Origin: Chrysoperla carnea
Lineage: Eukaryota > Arthropoda > Insecta > Neuroptera > Chrysopidae
DNA length: 64,000 nucleotides
Direction: 5' to 3'
NCBI RefSeq assembly: GCF_905475395.1
Contig: NC_058340.1
Location: 64,830,181 to 64,894,180, forward strand
Shown: one piece after another, positions 1 to 13,800 of the stretch
How positions within the stretch are numbered: position 1 is the stretch's first letter
Layout of the letters: each line of letters begins with the position of its first letter
Notes under the pieces: model-generated
What the model was told of the DNA's origin: nothing
Databases searched by the model: none
What the model saw: only the letters and a program-made list of their open reading frames with translations
Made by a program: the position numbers and the translations under genes

Positions 1-1173
1 CAGTGTCATTCAATGATTTAAACTTGATTATTATATACAATCAATTTAATTCAACAACGTAATAAATATATAATGTAATATTAACTTATAATACATGAAC
101 ACTCACATATATATTATTACATAGGTGAACACATGTCTAATTTGTAAAATATTACCAATTTTAACTAATTAAAGAAAGCTACAATGTTTATTTATGAAAT
201 AATGCAATGTTATTGCTAAATAATACTTGCCAATATTGCAAAACTTAAAAATTCCCATTCAACAAGTCAAATTGTCTTTGTAATTTGTTATTATTTTTTT
301 CCTGTACATTACCTTCAAAACCGAATTATAATGTATTCTATGCATTGCCTTTAGAGTTATATAGACTGAGTGTCAAACGATTTTAAGCCAACATCTGAGG
401 TATAATTGCTTAGGTCCAACCATTGAAGATTCGTAAGAAAAAATGTTAAGTGATACGTGATAAGTATTTTTTTAAGCCAAAAAGCGAAAAAGTTCAGTGA
501 AATCACGATGTTTTATGCAAAACATTTTGAGATATGAAAATTTGACATTCATGTATGTTTTTTTGATAAATGTCCCTATATTCAATGTATATTTTTTCCC
601 CATATGCTTTTGATAAATGTATTTTTTTTGAATAAATATCCCTAGCTGACATAAGAAGAAATTAACTCAGATGTTGGCACGGTTCTCACTGTACGGAAAG
701 ACAGGCGATGCTTAGTCTATGTATAACTATAAAGTCAATGATTCTATGTTTTCATTATACTTTGCTAGAAAATACCAGTACTCCTATAGGACATACCGTG
801 TTAAAAATATCTTCTACTTATCTGCTAGACTTCTGAAAAATTCCAGAACTCAGAAACTGGAGTTCACTGGTTGACCGTATATTTGTTCGCTTTGAGTTTC
901 TGAAAATCCTCCCAGACTCCATTCAGATTGAGAAACCTACTGCATCCTTAATTAATATTCTCACGGTCTTCATGAACACCAGGTGTTTTCCTGACATTTT
1001 GAATTCCTCAAAACATCGAAAATTGCTTAGAATAATCTGGAAAAAAGAAAGACTTGCTACAAGTATTTCTTCATTAAACTGTATTTGGCATGTATTTAGA
1101 TTTTTAAACCTTGACAGCTTTGATTCTACTTTCTCTCATGTCAGAATATTAAACGATCCCATAAACATTTTTA
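1..1173. other. 5' flank of the CSP gene, no gene seen
   Basis: This is AT-rich sequence upstream of the chemosensory protein. I see no conserved coding segment on either strand. It may hold an upstream 5' exon of the CSP gene, because a good acceptor (pyrimidine run then CAG) sits at 1220-1221 just inside the coding exon. A loosely repeated stretch (GATAAATGTCCCTA and variants) lies at about 548-645. Confidence 0.4.
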
Positions 1174-2126
1174 ATGGTAAATGTAATACTTTCTAAGATT
1201 GCCCAAATTTTATTGTTTCAGGCATGTATTTTGGCGGTTATTGGAGTTATCTGGACAGTATCACCACAAGTATTAAAACAACCTATTTCTGAAGAAGCTC
1301 TTCAAGCAGTATTAAATGATCAACGTTACTTGATGAGACAACTTAAGTGTGCCTTAGGAGAAGCTAATTGTGATCCAGTTGGACGAAGATTAAAAAGTAA
1401 GAATATTTTACAAAATTTAAATAAATAATAATAATGCCTAACAAGGTTGTGTAGTGGCGTAACGTAATTATAGCTTTATACAAATATCCAACAAATTTGT
1501 AAAAGTGTAGCCTGAGGATAAAAAATAGAGGAATTTAGCCTGGTAGTTATCAACTGCAAGGCCAAAGAAGAAAACATTGGAAATTTCAAAATAATATCTA
1601 AACATCGAACGTAATAGAAAAGAATTTTAAGGCAGCCAACAACACAATAGACTTCAATCAGGTCTCTGAATTAGTCTCAATACTGTAGCCAACTGAATTA
1701 AGGTTGCCAACTTTCAATTATCAAGCCCACTAAATAGGCGATATAGAAAACTACTCAAAAATCACTGGATATCAATAATTCTATCCTTATCTATTCCTTC
1801 AATAATTAGCGTTGCATGTAAATGAGTAAAATCACTGAGCTGACAACACTGAACTTTAACCTAAGGCAGGCAATTTTCTTTACCCAGAGCTGAAGTACCT
1901 TGAAGACAAAGAATCTAGGGGATTGAATTAGGATTTTATGGACTGCCGTTAATGAATGTACTTAAAACGTGTTTATATTTGCGTAGGTTTGGCACCATTA
2001 GTTTTACGAGGATCCTGTCCACAATGTTCACCGTCCGAAACTAAACAAATTAAGAAAGTATTAGCCCATGTACAAAGGAATTATCCAAAAGAATGGAATA
2101 AAGTCGTGCAACAGTATGCGGGATAA
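1174..2126 (+). CDS. Chemosensory protein (CSP, OS-D/A10 family), two coding exons
   Basis: This is a small secreted insect carrier protein of the OS-D/A10 family, which binds small hydrophobic ligands in haemolymph or sensillar lymph. Coding exons are 1174-1396 and 1987-2126, joined in phase 1 (TTA AAA A then gtaag; acceptor tag at 1984-1986). The four family cysteines are present: CALGEANC (C-x6-C) in exon 1 and CPQC (C-x2-C) in exon 2. The C-terminal part reads HVQRNYPKEWNKVVQQYAG, typical of a well conserved CSP group. The intron lies just after a lysine, the family's conserved intron position. Starting at 1174 gives 120 residues, a normal CSP length, with a hydrophobic leader around ILLFQACILAVIGVIW. 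The start is the weak point: the acceptor at 1220-1221 would equally allow a short upstream first exon. The 3' end faces ATR. Confidence 0.9.
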
Positions 2127-2220
2127 AAATTAAAAAAAATATGTAATGTTTGTATTTATTGTATAGGGCAGATGTGATTTGTATCATAATTTTTTTTTTA
2201 ATCTATTGTTTTTGTTTTTA

Positions 2221-2226
2221 AATAAA
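2221..2226 (+). terminator. Poly(A) signal of the CSP gene
   Basis: AATAAA lies 95 bases after the CSP stop codon in a T-rich 3' flank. It is the first canonical signal downstream. Confidence 0.6.
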
Positions 2227-3419
2227 GTTTTTATTAAATAAAATTGTCTATTGAAATCATAGCATAGAATAATATAACTTAACGGATGGAATGGCTGCTG
2301 AAAATTCTCCGTAAAAAATGTAAAGAATCCAAATATGTTATAATGTAAATTTTGAATTTACTCTTTGTAAAACACGAATCCAGAGAGGGACAATCGAAGC
2401 AACAGTCTAGTCTATAATTTTGAAGATTAGACACGTAGTTTTAGAAATAGAAAGAAGAATGAGTGAAAAAAATAAATAAATAATTTGATAAAAATATATT
2501 GAAATTAATAAAAATCTTAAAGTATTAGGCATTAAAAGAATACATTGATAACATAAAGGCACTTTTAAAACTTTTCCATTTCTGAAAAAATATCATTTAA
2601 AAAATAAAACTGTCATATTAAAATGCGTGTTACATGAAATTCTTTGGTAATTAAGGTCATGGCTGAATTCAATTCAGCTTAATACACTCAGTAAAAATTT
2701 AATGTAAGTATATTTTTAATTCTTAATGTGATGTTATATTTTTAAAATGTTAGAACTTATACACAAAGAAAAGGAATAACCAACCACTCTTAAGATGTAA
2801 CCTCATGATAACGCTTGACACTGGCTTTTAGCGTCAAATTGTAAGGAGTGATACAAATGTTTATTAATATCGAAAGTTGATATCTCGAGATATACTAATT
2901 AAAAGCAATTCCTATGTGTAGCTTTTTACGATGTGAAACTACCACGTGACCTAATTTGATATCCAAACTCAGCGCCAAGCGTCATGAAAATACAACTTTA
3001 GATGTGAATGAATATTCATGATGTCATTAAATCACCGGACCAAACAGAAACTATGAATTCCTTACGAAATTCTAAAATAAAAAAAACTTTGCCGTTTTTC
3101 GATCTGACGTATCGTTAATTTTGAGAAGATAATCTGATAATAAATTATAGTAAATTGTATTTCTTACAACTTTTTTTAGTATCAAAATTTATTTTTTCCT
3201 AATATTAGTCGAGGAATTCTAGAAATAAGAAGCGCCAATTAACGAAACAGCAAACTTTATCGTTAACGGTGCATTAAATCGAAAAATTTCAAAGGTCGCT
3301 ATCCTTCCAGTAAGTTCTAAGATTTATTTAATACATATTAAAGCTTAAAAATGAGATTTCAAAAGTTAATGACCATTTTACGAACTTTAAACGAAGATGG
3401 AGGAGGAACCTAGTTTTTT
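2227..3419. other. Convergent intergenic region between CSP and ATR
   Basis: The two genes point at each other here. Apart from probable 3' UTRs I see no coding signal or clear repeat. Confidence 0.4.
3323..3328 (-). terminator. Candidate poly(A) signal of ATR
   Basis: TTTATT on the plus strand reads AATAAA on the minus strand, about 92 bases after the ATR stop codon. Confidence 0.5.
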
Positions 3420-4879
3420 TTATAAAAATGAACCCCATCCAATATACATTTGACATAAATTATCAATACTGGTTGCATCTAAAATTAAACTATTCACATG
3501 ACCTTCAACCGATAACCGTATTGGAAGTTTCCCCCCACCTTTAATACCCTGTAATCGAGATTCAATATTTCGCACATGATCACGAGCCTGTTCATTTGTA
3601 CGCTCTGCATTTGCATCTAAATGACCGGCATGTGTTTTTGGCCACGATACTAATGGATCATATACGAATGGTTTTAAAATAGACATTAATGTTTCTTTTT
3701 GGGAACGTAATACACGCAACGTAACTTCACAGGAACGTCGAAATACTCCTTCAACACCCAAAGGTCCCATTGCTTTAACCATATTTGGTGTTAAACGAAA
3801 CGGTACACGCTCAGGCCATTCCAGTGCTTGTCCGCGATTAAAAAGACAATTAAAATCAACGTGGACTGTTTCTCCGTTTGTGGAATCGAATAGAATGTTT
3901 TCTCCGTGACGATCACCAAGTCCTAAAATGTAGCCTACGATTGATATGGTGGCTGTAGTACGGATGTATGATGTTCTCGCCTGGAAATAAAATTTTTAAT
4001 GAAAGGAAGAATTCATGGATACTGCAGATACAAGCAAATTTACTACCTGATACCATGCATAAGGATCTGAAAACGTTAGACGAAACCATTCATGAAACAC
4101 TAAAGGATGCTTGGGACACAATAGTTCCAAATACACTTGTCTTTTCTTCTCCAAACTATCTCGGATATTGCACATCATGGTTCGTAGTTCTTTAGGCGAA
4201 ACAAATGAATCTGAAAAATTAATAGAAATAAGGATGTGTCAAATCTAAATCCACCTATCTCATTCGTCCACTCCTCTTTGCAACATAAAGCTAACCTACC
4301 CTCCCCTCAAGGCGGGAAACAAATGAATTTCAAGAATAATATCTACTAGTGTTATCATCCACGGAGTGTAAAGCGAAGTAATATGAGATCCAAGAGGTGT
4401 TCAAAATGAAATTTCAAAACAAAAAACTTAGAAACCTACTTTTTTGTTTATGTAACTTCAAAATAATGGCTCTAAATGGTATTAAATCGGAAACCCATTC
4501 AATTATACCACATTCTTCATTTAATGGAACTACTGCATATGTCCGAATATGTAAACGACGTTGTCTTGATTCCGATTCCTGATACAAAAACTGATTAACT
4601 ACACCGTTAAATTCCATTAAACGAAAATCTTTTCGTAAATCATCTTTTGGTTTCAGCATATGCATATACTTTTTACCATCTGATCCTAACAGCGTGATTC
4701 GTCTTGGACGTTGTAATGAGGGCATAATTGTTACAGTCTCGTCAATACCTATAATATACACCAATTTCTTAGGATATGGATTAAAATCGATTAAGTTTTC
4801 GTTATTGATTGGTAATATCATTTTTAAATATTGTTCGACTGGAACCATTATTTTACTAAATTCACTGGCTGTAATTAAT
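3420..4879 (-). CDS. ATR: ATR exons 18-20: kinase domain and FATC
   Basis: Exons 4440-4879, 4047-4210 and 3420-3980 encode residues of about 2133-2520. The N-lobe carries the ATR-type stretches KPKDDLRKDFRLMEFN and LHIRTYAVVPLNEECGIIEW. The catalytic loop GLGDRHGEN (about 2354-2362) keeps the catalytic Asp and the metal-binding Asn. The metal-binding motif reads VDFN, as in other ATR proteins, rather than the DFG of most kinases. The last residues, LCQMYIGWGSFL, are the FATC end. No catalytic residue is missing, so an active kinase is expected. Confidence 0.96.
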
Positions 4880-7800
4880 CTGAAAAATAATTATAATTAT
4901 AATAATATAAAATTTGTAATCTTAGGAAAATGGATAAGATCGTGTTTAATAATAATACCACAAATAAAAGAACAAAGGAAAGTAAATAGAGAAAGTGTCT
5001 AGAGCTCGTATGGCCCAATAGGGAATATTCATGTATTTTTTTTTTATATTTTTAATTCATTGTTTACACCGTTATAACAAAGTAAAAAATATAAATACTG
5101 CTTAAAAATGCTGTATTTAAGTGTAAAAAAATATTTCAAATACATTATAATTTTGAGATATTTAAACGCGGTTTTTTGGCGCTCTCTGTTCATGACGTAT
5201 AAGTACGTGATCTGTCAATTGGTGACAGTTCAATGTATAATTGACACTTTAAAAAAATGAATTTACAACACAGAATTTACACTCGTTATTATTAAGTTTT
5301 CTAATAAAAAGCCGTAGAATAGTATAATTTAATGAAATACCATATAAAATGTAAGTAATTAATATCATACAGTATGTCAACAAATTTGACAAGCCCGTAC
5401 TATGATATCACGTCCGTATAAAAATTTGAATTTCCGTTTTAGAAATTTTTAAGTGCCTTCACTGAATTTGCACTTTTATTAATTAATTTTAAGTAATTAA
5501 AAAGTAATTAATTACTAAAATAATGGTTTAGTTGAAATATCCAGTCATTAAAGTTACGGAAGAAAAATATTTGAACCAAATTTAAATTTCATGAATATTC
5601 CCTATTAACTAAGGCGCTTGGCATGAATCCAAGAGGTCCGGGTTCGAGTAATTCTAAAATGACTGTCAAGTATTACGTCTGGACCTAGACTAATAGAAAC
5701 TGTACCTTGGTAATGACTTAATTAATGTTGAAACAGAAGTTGTAGTCACACCATTACTAATCGGTTTATTGCATAATTCAATTAATTTCTCAGCTAAACG
5801 ATTAAAATCTTGTATGAGCGTCATCAATCCTGGAACAGCTTTTAAACGTGGATCTTGTAATATTTCCTGACATCGTTTCACACGTACTGAATAACTTGAT
5901 TTATAAACAGACATTATCATCCATAAAGTTTGTTGTGGATATGTTTGGATTAATTTTACGATTATCGATTTTAATTGTTGATAAACCTAAAAAAAAATTA
6001 AATTTTTGAATTATTTCCTTTCTAGCTCTTTCGTACAAACTAATTCGACTTTGAGTACATATCTCATTCTTCGCCTGTTTGCCTCTTTGTATTTTTGTAA
6101 CCTTTGAGATTAAAAGAAAAATACATATAATGGCTTGCTCTTGACGGTTTCTAACCTTTCATTCCAAAAATCATCTAGCATAAAAAAGTTCAAAATTCGG
6201 AACTATTACAAACCTGTTTTTGTGGATGACAAATTCTGGAAACAATTTGTGAAAATGCTGATAGAAACATATACGTGGGTAATCGTTCCAAATATGTATT
6301 AATTAATTTAGTCATTTTTAAAACAATTAACGTTTTATTTTCGAATGTTTCTTTATCTTTATTCTCGAATTGTCGACTTCCATAGTCCAACCAAATACTC
6401 AACATACGTGGCATCGATTGATATAAAAATTCTTTACCATATTGTAACGATTTACCAAAATTATGTATCATATGAAGTTGCATATCACCACCTATTCCAA
6501 CATCTTTATCTCCGGACATTGTTGATAATGCTTTATCATAATATCGTGCTAAATACACCTAAATAAAAATTACATTCAGAAAAATTCGAAATTAGTTCGA
6601 AATATTCGAATTACTAACCATACTCATTTCACATTCTTTATTACATTCAACAGCTTCCTTATATTTGGCTATATTTGCTTCCATATCTAAATTTGCCGTT
6701 TCTTCATTGTATAAAGCTACCAATAATTTGGCTTCAGCAATAATTTTCCTAAAATATAAGTGATGGTGAAGAAAATACAAGAAAATACAAGTGTTTATGT
6801 AAACTTGTCATTAAATGAAAAAATTTCTCTCTCAAAGACTTTCTCGCTTAGAAGTTTTAGCTTACTTATGCAGAGGCTATCTTGCCTCCAGAAGAGGAGT
6901 AGCAATGACGAAAAGCCACGGAAACCAACAGAAAAAGAAGAAAAGATTAAACATTAATTTTACAAACCTCATAGAAATATTATCAGTTGAATTTGTCGTT
7001 GAAGCAGCTTCTATCCCGCGTTTTAGAATACTAAATGCAATTTCTTGTTCACCTCGTGCCCAATGTAATTTTGCTTTTTCAATAAATAATCCTACAGGTT
7101 TATATTTTTCAGCATTCAATAAATTAATGTACGCTTGTTGATACATGCCAGTAACTCGTGCAACTTGAGCACTTTTTAACCAATAATTGCCGATGTGTTT
7201 ATTGAAAACACTGTTTAAATTCTTTAAATGATTCTTTTCTAATAATTCCTGAAATACGTTTCATTAGTATGAGATCCTGTAAAGATAATTTACTCAATTT
7301 TTTAACTTATTTAGTTCGATATACCTGTGCTTGTTGCAACGCAGTCCGTCGTAAACAATAAACAGGTTCTAAAACACGTACACTTGATTGAACAAGTTTC
7401 TCCCGTTGATCGAATTCTAATATAAGTTTATCAACCATAACACTACATGCATTTACATTCTTCGAAGACTTGGTTATTCTGAAAAAAAGGTACAGAAATC
7501 GATTACGCTTGTTTGTATCTTGAAAATTCTAAACTTACAGATCAACAAGATTTTGAACTTTTTCAAGTTCATTTAATAAATGAAGTTTCATCACTTGTGG
7601 GTAGCCATTTTCGTAGCTACCTTCATCTCGACTCGAAACACTTAATGGTTGTACTACAAGATATCTTGTTTCCGCAAGTTCTTTCCAAAAATTCTCTCGA
7701 TTACCTAAAAATTGAATTACATTCAAGTTATTCTAATAACATTTCTTCTTTTGTCTTTTCATTCAATGAAAAAATCAGTTGAGTCTAACAGGTATGGTTT

Positions 7801-10800
7801 ACATTTTGTTTACTCGTGGCGCTGACATCTTAACGTTAATATCCCATAGATATCTATGAAAATTTTTGAAAAAAAAAGTACATGCCTTTATGAAAATTCA
7901 ATAAAATATTGCCTAGATTCACACTCCAATTACTCATTTTTCGAGTTTCCAAATTATTTAATACTGATTCCAATTTATCATAATCATGTAATCGCCATAA
8001 TGTTTCCACCTTACATTCGTATAAGCTTGTAGAAAAGTCATAATCCAAGCCTTCAATTATTCGATGTGCAGTATACGGATTATCTAAATCCAAATGACAT
8101 CGTATCAAACCCTACAAACACAAGCACAAGTTAATAAAAATTTGTCAGTGGGAAAATAATTTAATATTCAGGCGAACGAAGCGAGCCTCTACTAGGTTAA
8201 AATGTAAGTTTTTGGTGGTATACTTTACAAAAAAAAATACAAAAGATTTAGACATGAAATGAAATGTTGTAGTTCCATATTTATGCCTAGATGTGTTATC
8301 AATCATTATTTTTAGAAAAAATTATATAAATAATAAAAAACAACAATATTTTTTATTTATTACATGTATGTATATATCTATATATATGCAGAGACAGTGG
8401 TACCATCTGTACCAAAAACTCGATAACAAAATATAAACAATTAATTTTTGCAGTTCTACAGTAGAATAACTAAAAAAATTAAGTGATATTAATACAAGTT
8501 ATGAAAAAATTTTAATTATAGTTATTATAATTTTAAAGTTATTTATTAACTAATTGTTATTTTAGCAATAAAATGCCACGACGCGACGTCGTACGTTGAC
8601 GAGTCGTAAAGAACGTGATCGTAATCGATCATTAATGGGTGATCATCCTTTTGAGATTGCTTAAAAGAGTTTAAATTTTGAAGTATGTAATGTATGTCAT
8701 CATCGTTGGTTTGATTTAAAAATTAATAAAGATGGGTTTTGTTGTATTTGTTATAAATTTAAAATCAAAAATGAATTGAATATTTTCACAGCGCATAATA
8801 ATATGGATCTATTTTATATGATACCAGTCGCGAGTAATTACAAAGTTATACTTTTAGCTAGTTTAATATCATTATACTAATTATTGAAAGTTTTGTGATA
8901 AAAATCGAAAAATATTCTGGTAATACTGCGGTCTAGTGGTTTTTTTATCGCCTTTTTAGTGGGCTTGAGAATTGAAATTTGGCAACACTGATAGATTTTT
9001 GTTTACCTGTAAAGTTTGTGGATGTAAACGAACTTCTTGCGCTAAACGTTCATAACAGGCAGTAGCATCATGTAACTGACCAGAAATTTCATGACTTAAT
9101 ATCATATCCTCCAATAAGGGTTCCTGTTGTTGAATAGATCGTATTCCTGCAACACTATCAGGATCATCCAATTGTACATAAATTCGTGTAAAAAATCCTA
9201 ACTGTTTTTCTAAATCATTTGGATTTTCATTCACATAATCCTCTAAATACATTAAGGCACGTGAAAATTCTTCATGATTATAATTACTTTGTGCAATTGA
9301 TAATTTACAAAATTTCTGCATAAAACTATTGATTTTTATATATTGTGGGTCTTTATCGGGACTTTTACCCGGACAATATTGTTGCTCCCACTCACGAAGC
9401 CAGCGCAGTAGAAAATCTAATAAGACGTAAACAATTTTTGCAGCTTGTGCCTAAAAAAACAAATTTATATCAGGTCATGTTGGTCTGGTATCGGGACATG
9501 CAGGAGAAATAAAAATAAGATCAGAATGAAAGAGTAATAATAATTACCAATGTCATCTGTTCATTTGTTGGCAATGATGGCATATATCGTAACAAATCTG
9601 ATTTTAATGGTTTAAATTGACGATGCTCATCAATATTCTGTTTCTTATTTTTATAAGCTTCGAACACTGTCATCATTTCTTCGTAAATATGTTTACGATC
9701 CATTGCATCAGCTTCAAGTAAGGAATGTAATAAAATATAAGGTAAAAAGAACATTAACACTTGCATGTCTTTCCGTAGACTCGGCTGGCAACAGTCGAAC
9801 AAATAACGACAACTTTCTGTTTTTATTAGCGGTATTAATTTTGCAATCCATCTATCAAAAAAAAAAAAAAAAAACACGAAAAATTATAAAATGCTTATTT
9901 ATATTTACCTAACCTTCCCCCAAAAAAATTGCATACCGATGAATCCAATCAATAAAAGTTTTTGTATTATCCGATTGGAACAGTGGATGACCTGTTGGTT
10001 TTTCTGCTTGGAATGCAATTTTATATCTAGATGTTAATAATGGTTGCATAATTTGTTGTTGATTTTCTGGAAAGTGATTCCATATTACTTTCGAACTAGA
10101 TGTTGGGTTTGTTGAAGGATTCACGTTATATGATTTTAATATTTCTTGAATGGCAAGTGCAAAACAATCCATATTCTAAAAACAGCTTGAATGAGGACTC
10201 CGCCAAAATAAATATAAAATTAAAATGGAATATCTAAGAATCAAATTTTGGTTGCAAATTAATTTTAAAGTAAGATCTTATGGTGCCCCATGTCAACCCT
10301 ATTTTAAGATTTAAATAGGTTTATAAATTTTAAAGCATTCTCCGGCACCACTGTCCACGGTAGAAAGACTTCGTGGGTTAAGATAATATACAAAGAACGA
10401 CACCAGTGTGTCCAGCATAGTAACTAACTGTCAACTAAAGTACTTCCATGCTAACTCCCATAATAATAATACAAATTTTTTAATAATTAATTAGCGACTC
10501 AAAAAATTACACACGTACTGATGATCCCGACGTGATATGAGCACGAAACATTCTGATAAAGCAAAACAAACGCATCGTGTGTGCTTAGGTTTAGTCTCAC
10601 TATTCGATTCTTAGAATTTTCAATCATATACAATTACCTGACTATATTTTTCAGATTGAAAAGCTCGAATAAGTTCATTTAAAGCTTTTATTGCAAAATT
10701 ATCTTCATTAATTGTAAAAGTAAAAGTTTCATTATGGTTTGCATACCTAGAATTTTAATTTCGACTTTAATTTTCAAGTTCTATTTAAAAGAAAATCATC

Positions 10801-13800
10801 TGATACCTCTTAGGTAAATGACTCGGTTCCATAGCTCCTAATTCACCAATACATTTACTACAAGCTAAATAGTAATTTTTATTTTTTTCTGTGAAACCTA
10901 AAAATGAAAAAAAAACCTAAAATTACAACTCTGATGTCGATTTTCAATAAATCTAACCGTGTATCGTATTCGTTGATCTTACGCGTTTTGCTTATCGATT
11001 CTAAAGCATCATCAAGCCGATAATAATAACTTTAACGATCGTCAAGAGTTTTAATTCGGTTTCTAATTGTTAGCAAATTTCAATGAAAAATTGAGAATAT
11101 TTCAAGTATGCTCAGGCAGCTGCTATAGTCACAGATTATATAGTTTTTAATTTAAAACAGATCTGTAGCGCGATTCACAAACATTCGTGATAATTACCAC
11201 AGAAATGATACTTATCATTTTTTGGCGTTTGCACTAACGTCATGGTGATTCACAAACACTCTATGTTAGTGAAAAAAACGTTAAATTTCTTATCGACTTT
11301 ATTCACAGACTTCTATATGTATTAAAAAATTATTAAATAAAAGTTAGTTACTTTTTGTTACAAACCAACAAAAATTACTAAAACTAAATTCACATGTAAA
11401 TAAACTAAATGTGTCAAATAAAAATAATAATAATGATAATTTTTAAAATATACTATTTTTATTTTTGATAATCATTTAATTTCGTGTTTTTGTGCGTATG
11501 TGTGTTTTGTTTTATTCGTTTTAGTTAAGTTTTGAAATTAATTAGAAAAAAGAACATAATTTTCACCAACTCATCGAGGAAAAAATAATTTAGAAAAGAA
11601 TTAGATAAAAAAGAATGTTGAATTAATATATATTGAAATGTAAATATTTTTATTAATAAAGTTTTGAAATAAAATGAATTTTTTTAATTTAGTTGTAACC
11701 TAAATACCGGTATTATCATCGTCATTTCAAAAACCTAATTTTACGAATCGATTATTTATATCTATCAATTAGATTAAGACATAATCGTCTGTGATATTTT
11801 GAAAATGAAATATAATTTATTAACCACGAGTTAAACTTAAACATCCGAAAACTTTTAACATTAAGGGCAATTAGTTTTTAGCTCGATGTATTTGTAAGTA
11901 TTCTATAATCATCAAAACAAAGGTAATCTAATTGGTTGTGGGTTGATTAAAAAAAAAACAATAGTTAGAAAAATATGAATATTTATTATATGTATTAAAA
12001 AATATTATAAATATAATGCATCCTACATCTCTCCCATAATCAAACGATTTTGAACTGACACTGCCACATCATGAGGGTTGTTATATTATACCATCATCTT
12101 CGTCATTATCAATTAAAATGTATCCTGACTCTTATTATGGAAATCGAGGAGGTCCGCTGCAGCTTCTGTGTAAGCCATTGCTATAAAGATCAAAAAATTT
12201 ATATCAAAGAAACTTTAAATATCAAAACTTTTTTAAATAAAACAATTAGTCTGCAAATATCATCTGCAAAAACCATCTTGCAAATATCAGTAACATTTTT
12301 TATAAACAATGCTTGAAATAACTTTAAGAAATTTTTTTGTTAATTCTGAGATAACAATATACATTGTTACTGAAATAACAATATCATTTTAAGAATACGA
12401 ATAGAATATAACGAAAGAAAATTACTTACCTAAAATCTAACTATCAAATAAGAACACCACACAGCACAGAAATAAATAAAGACCTTATGCTAAACTAATT
12501 AATTAAAGTATCTTTTTAATATTAATTAAATTTAAATTTGAGAAATTTTATTATGCACTTTGCAATTTTAATAGAAAAAAATAAATAAATAAATAAATAA
12601 AATCAATTAGTATGCATATGACATTTATTTTGTAATCAAATTTGACATTTGTTTAATTAAAATCTTGTCATTGCCCAAGCGACAGAGACGTTACATACTT
12701 ACCACGAGAATAAAATTTGTTGTTAAGTTAACGCCTAGAGACGATAAGTATCACACCGCCACCGTCGGTAAAAAATGTTTGTGAATCGCATTTGACGATA
12801 AGTACCGCTCTTTGTGATAATTACCACGAAAACGATAGATATGAATGTTTGTGAATCGCCCTACTGCAACTCCCTGTAAAATTTTTACTATTTTCGTTCT
12901 CTGAAAGTGCCTTTCTCCAGGTGGCTCTACACGTTATATTCGTGGAAGGCCATCTATTAGTTTTGATAATAATTTATGCATTTCAATGGTTGTTGGGGAA
13001 ACAATATTTTATATATTTTCAATAAATAAACAATACGTCTTTCAAAATTCGTTAAATTTCTTTGTGTGTATAGTGACATTATATAAGTATTTTGGTCGTT
13101 TTCAGTATGCCCCTGTTCATAAACTAATTAGTGTAATTTAGTCGTTTTAAGTGTGTTTATATTATTTTTCGATTTTTTTATGGTATGTACTGAGTTTATT
13201 TTAGCGTTTAGGTCTTGTTAATCGTGTTGATTACATTTAGGTAGTGTTTAATTGTGATTGTAATTGACTATTAACGAAATAAAATGGTTTTACATTGCAT
13301 TTAACTTACATCAAACTAATAATTAATTGTTATTAATCATGTTAATATTAAAATAAATGCTATTTTATTTCAAATATTGCAATAAATTATTATTTTATTA
13401 ATATTTGTTATTTTATTTAAAAAACGTCACTTTATTTAATTAGAAGACAAATAAATACAAAAAAATTTAAAAAAACTGAATAGAAATATTTCGAATATTA
13501 CCTAATTCCCGCAATTTAAAGAAAAAAAAAAGTTTATTGTAAGTGTCTTTCTCCAGGGGGCTTTTTGGACAACATTTCATGTACAGTAGAGTTGCCTATC
13601 TATTTATGTAATAAATTATAATCTGTGGCTATAGCACTAATAAAATAAAAACTATTTAAAATATACTAAAAGTTTCGCTTACCTGTAATCAATAAATCAA
13701 TTAATTCGACAACAATGGGATCCAGACCATTATTCCCCAAAATTAATTCATTTAACAATTCACGATTACATTCCAACAACTTCGTCGTAAAATTGACACC

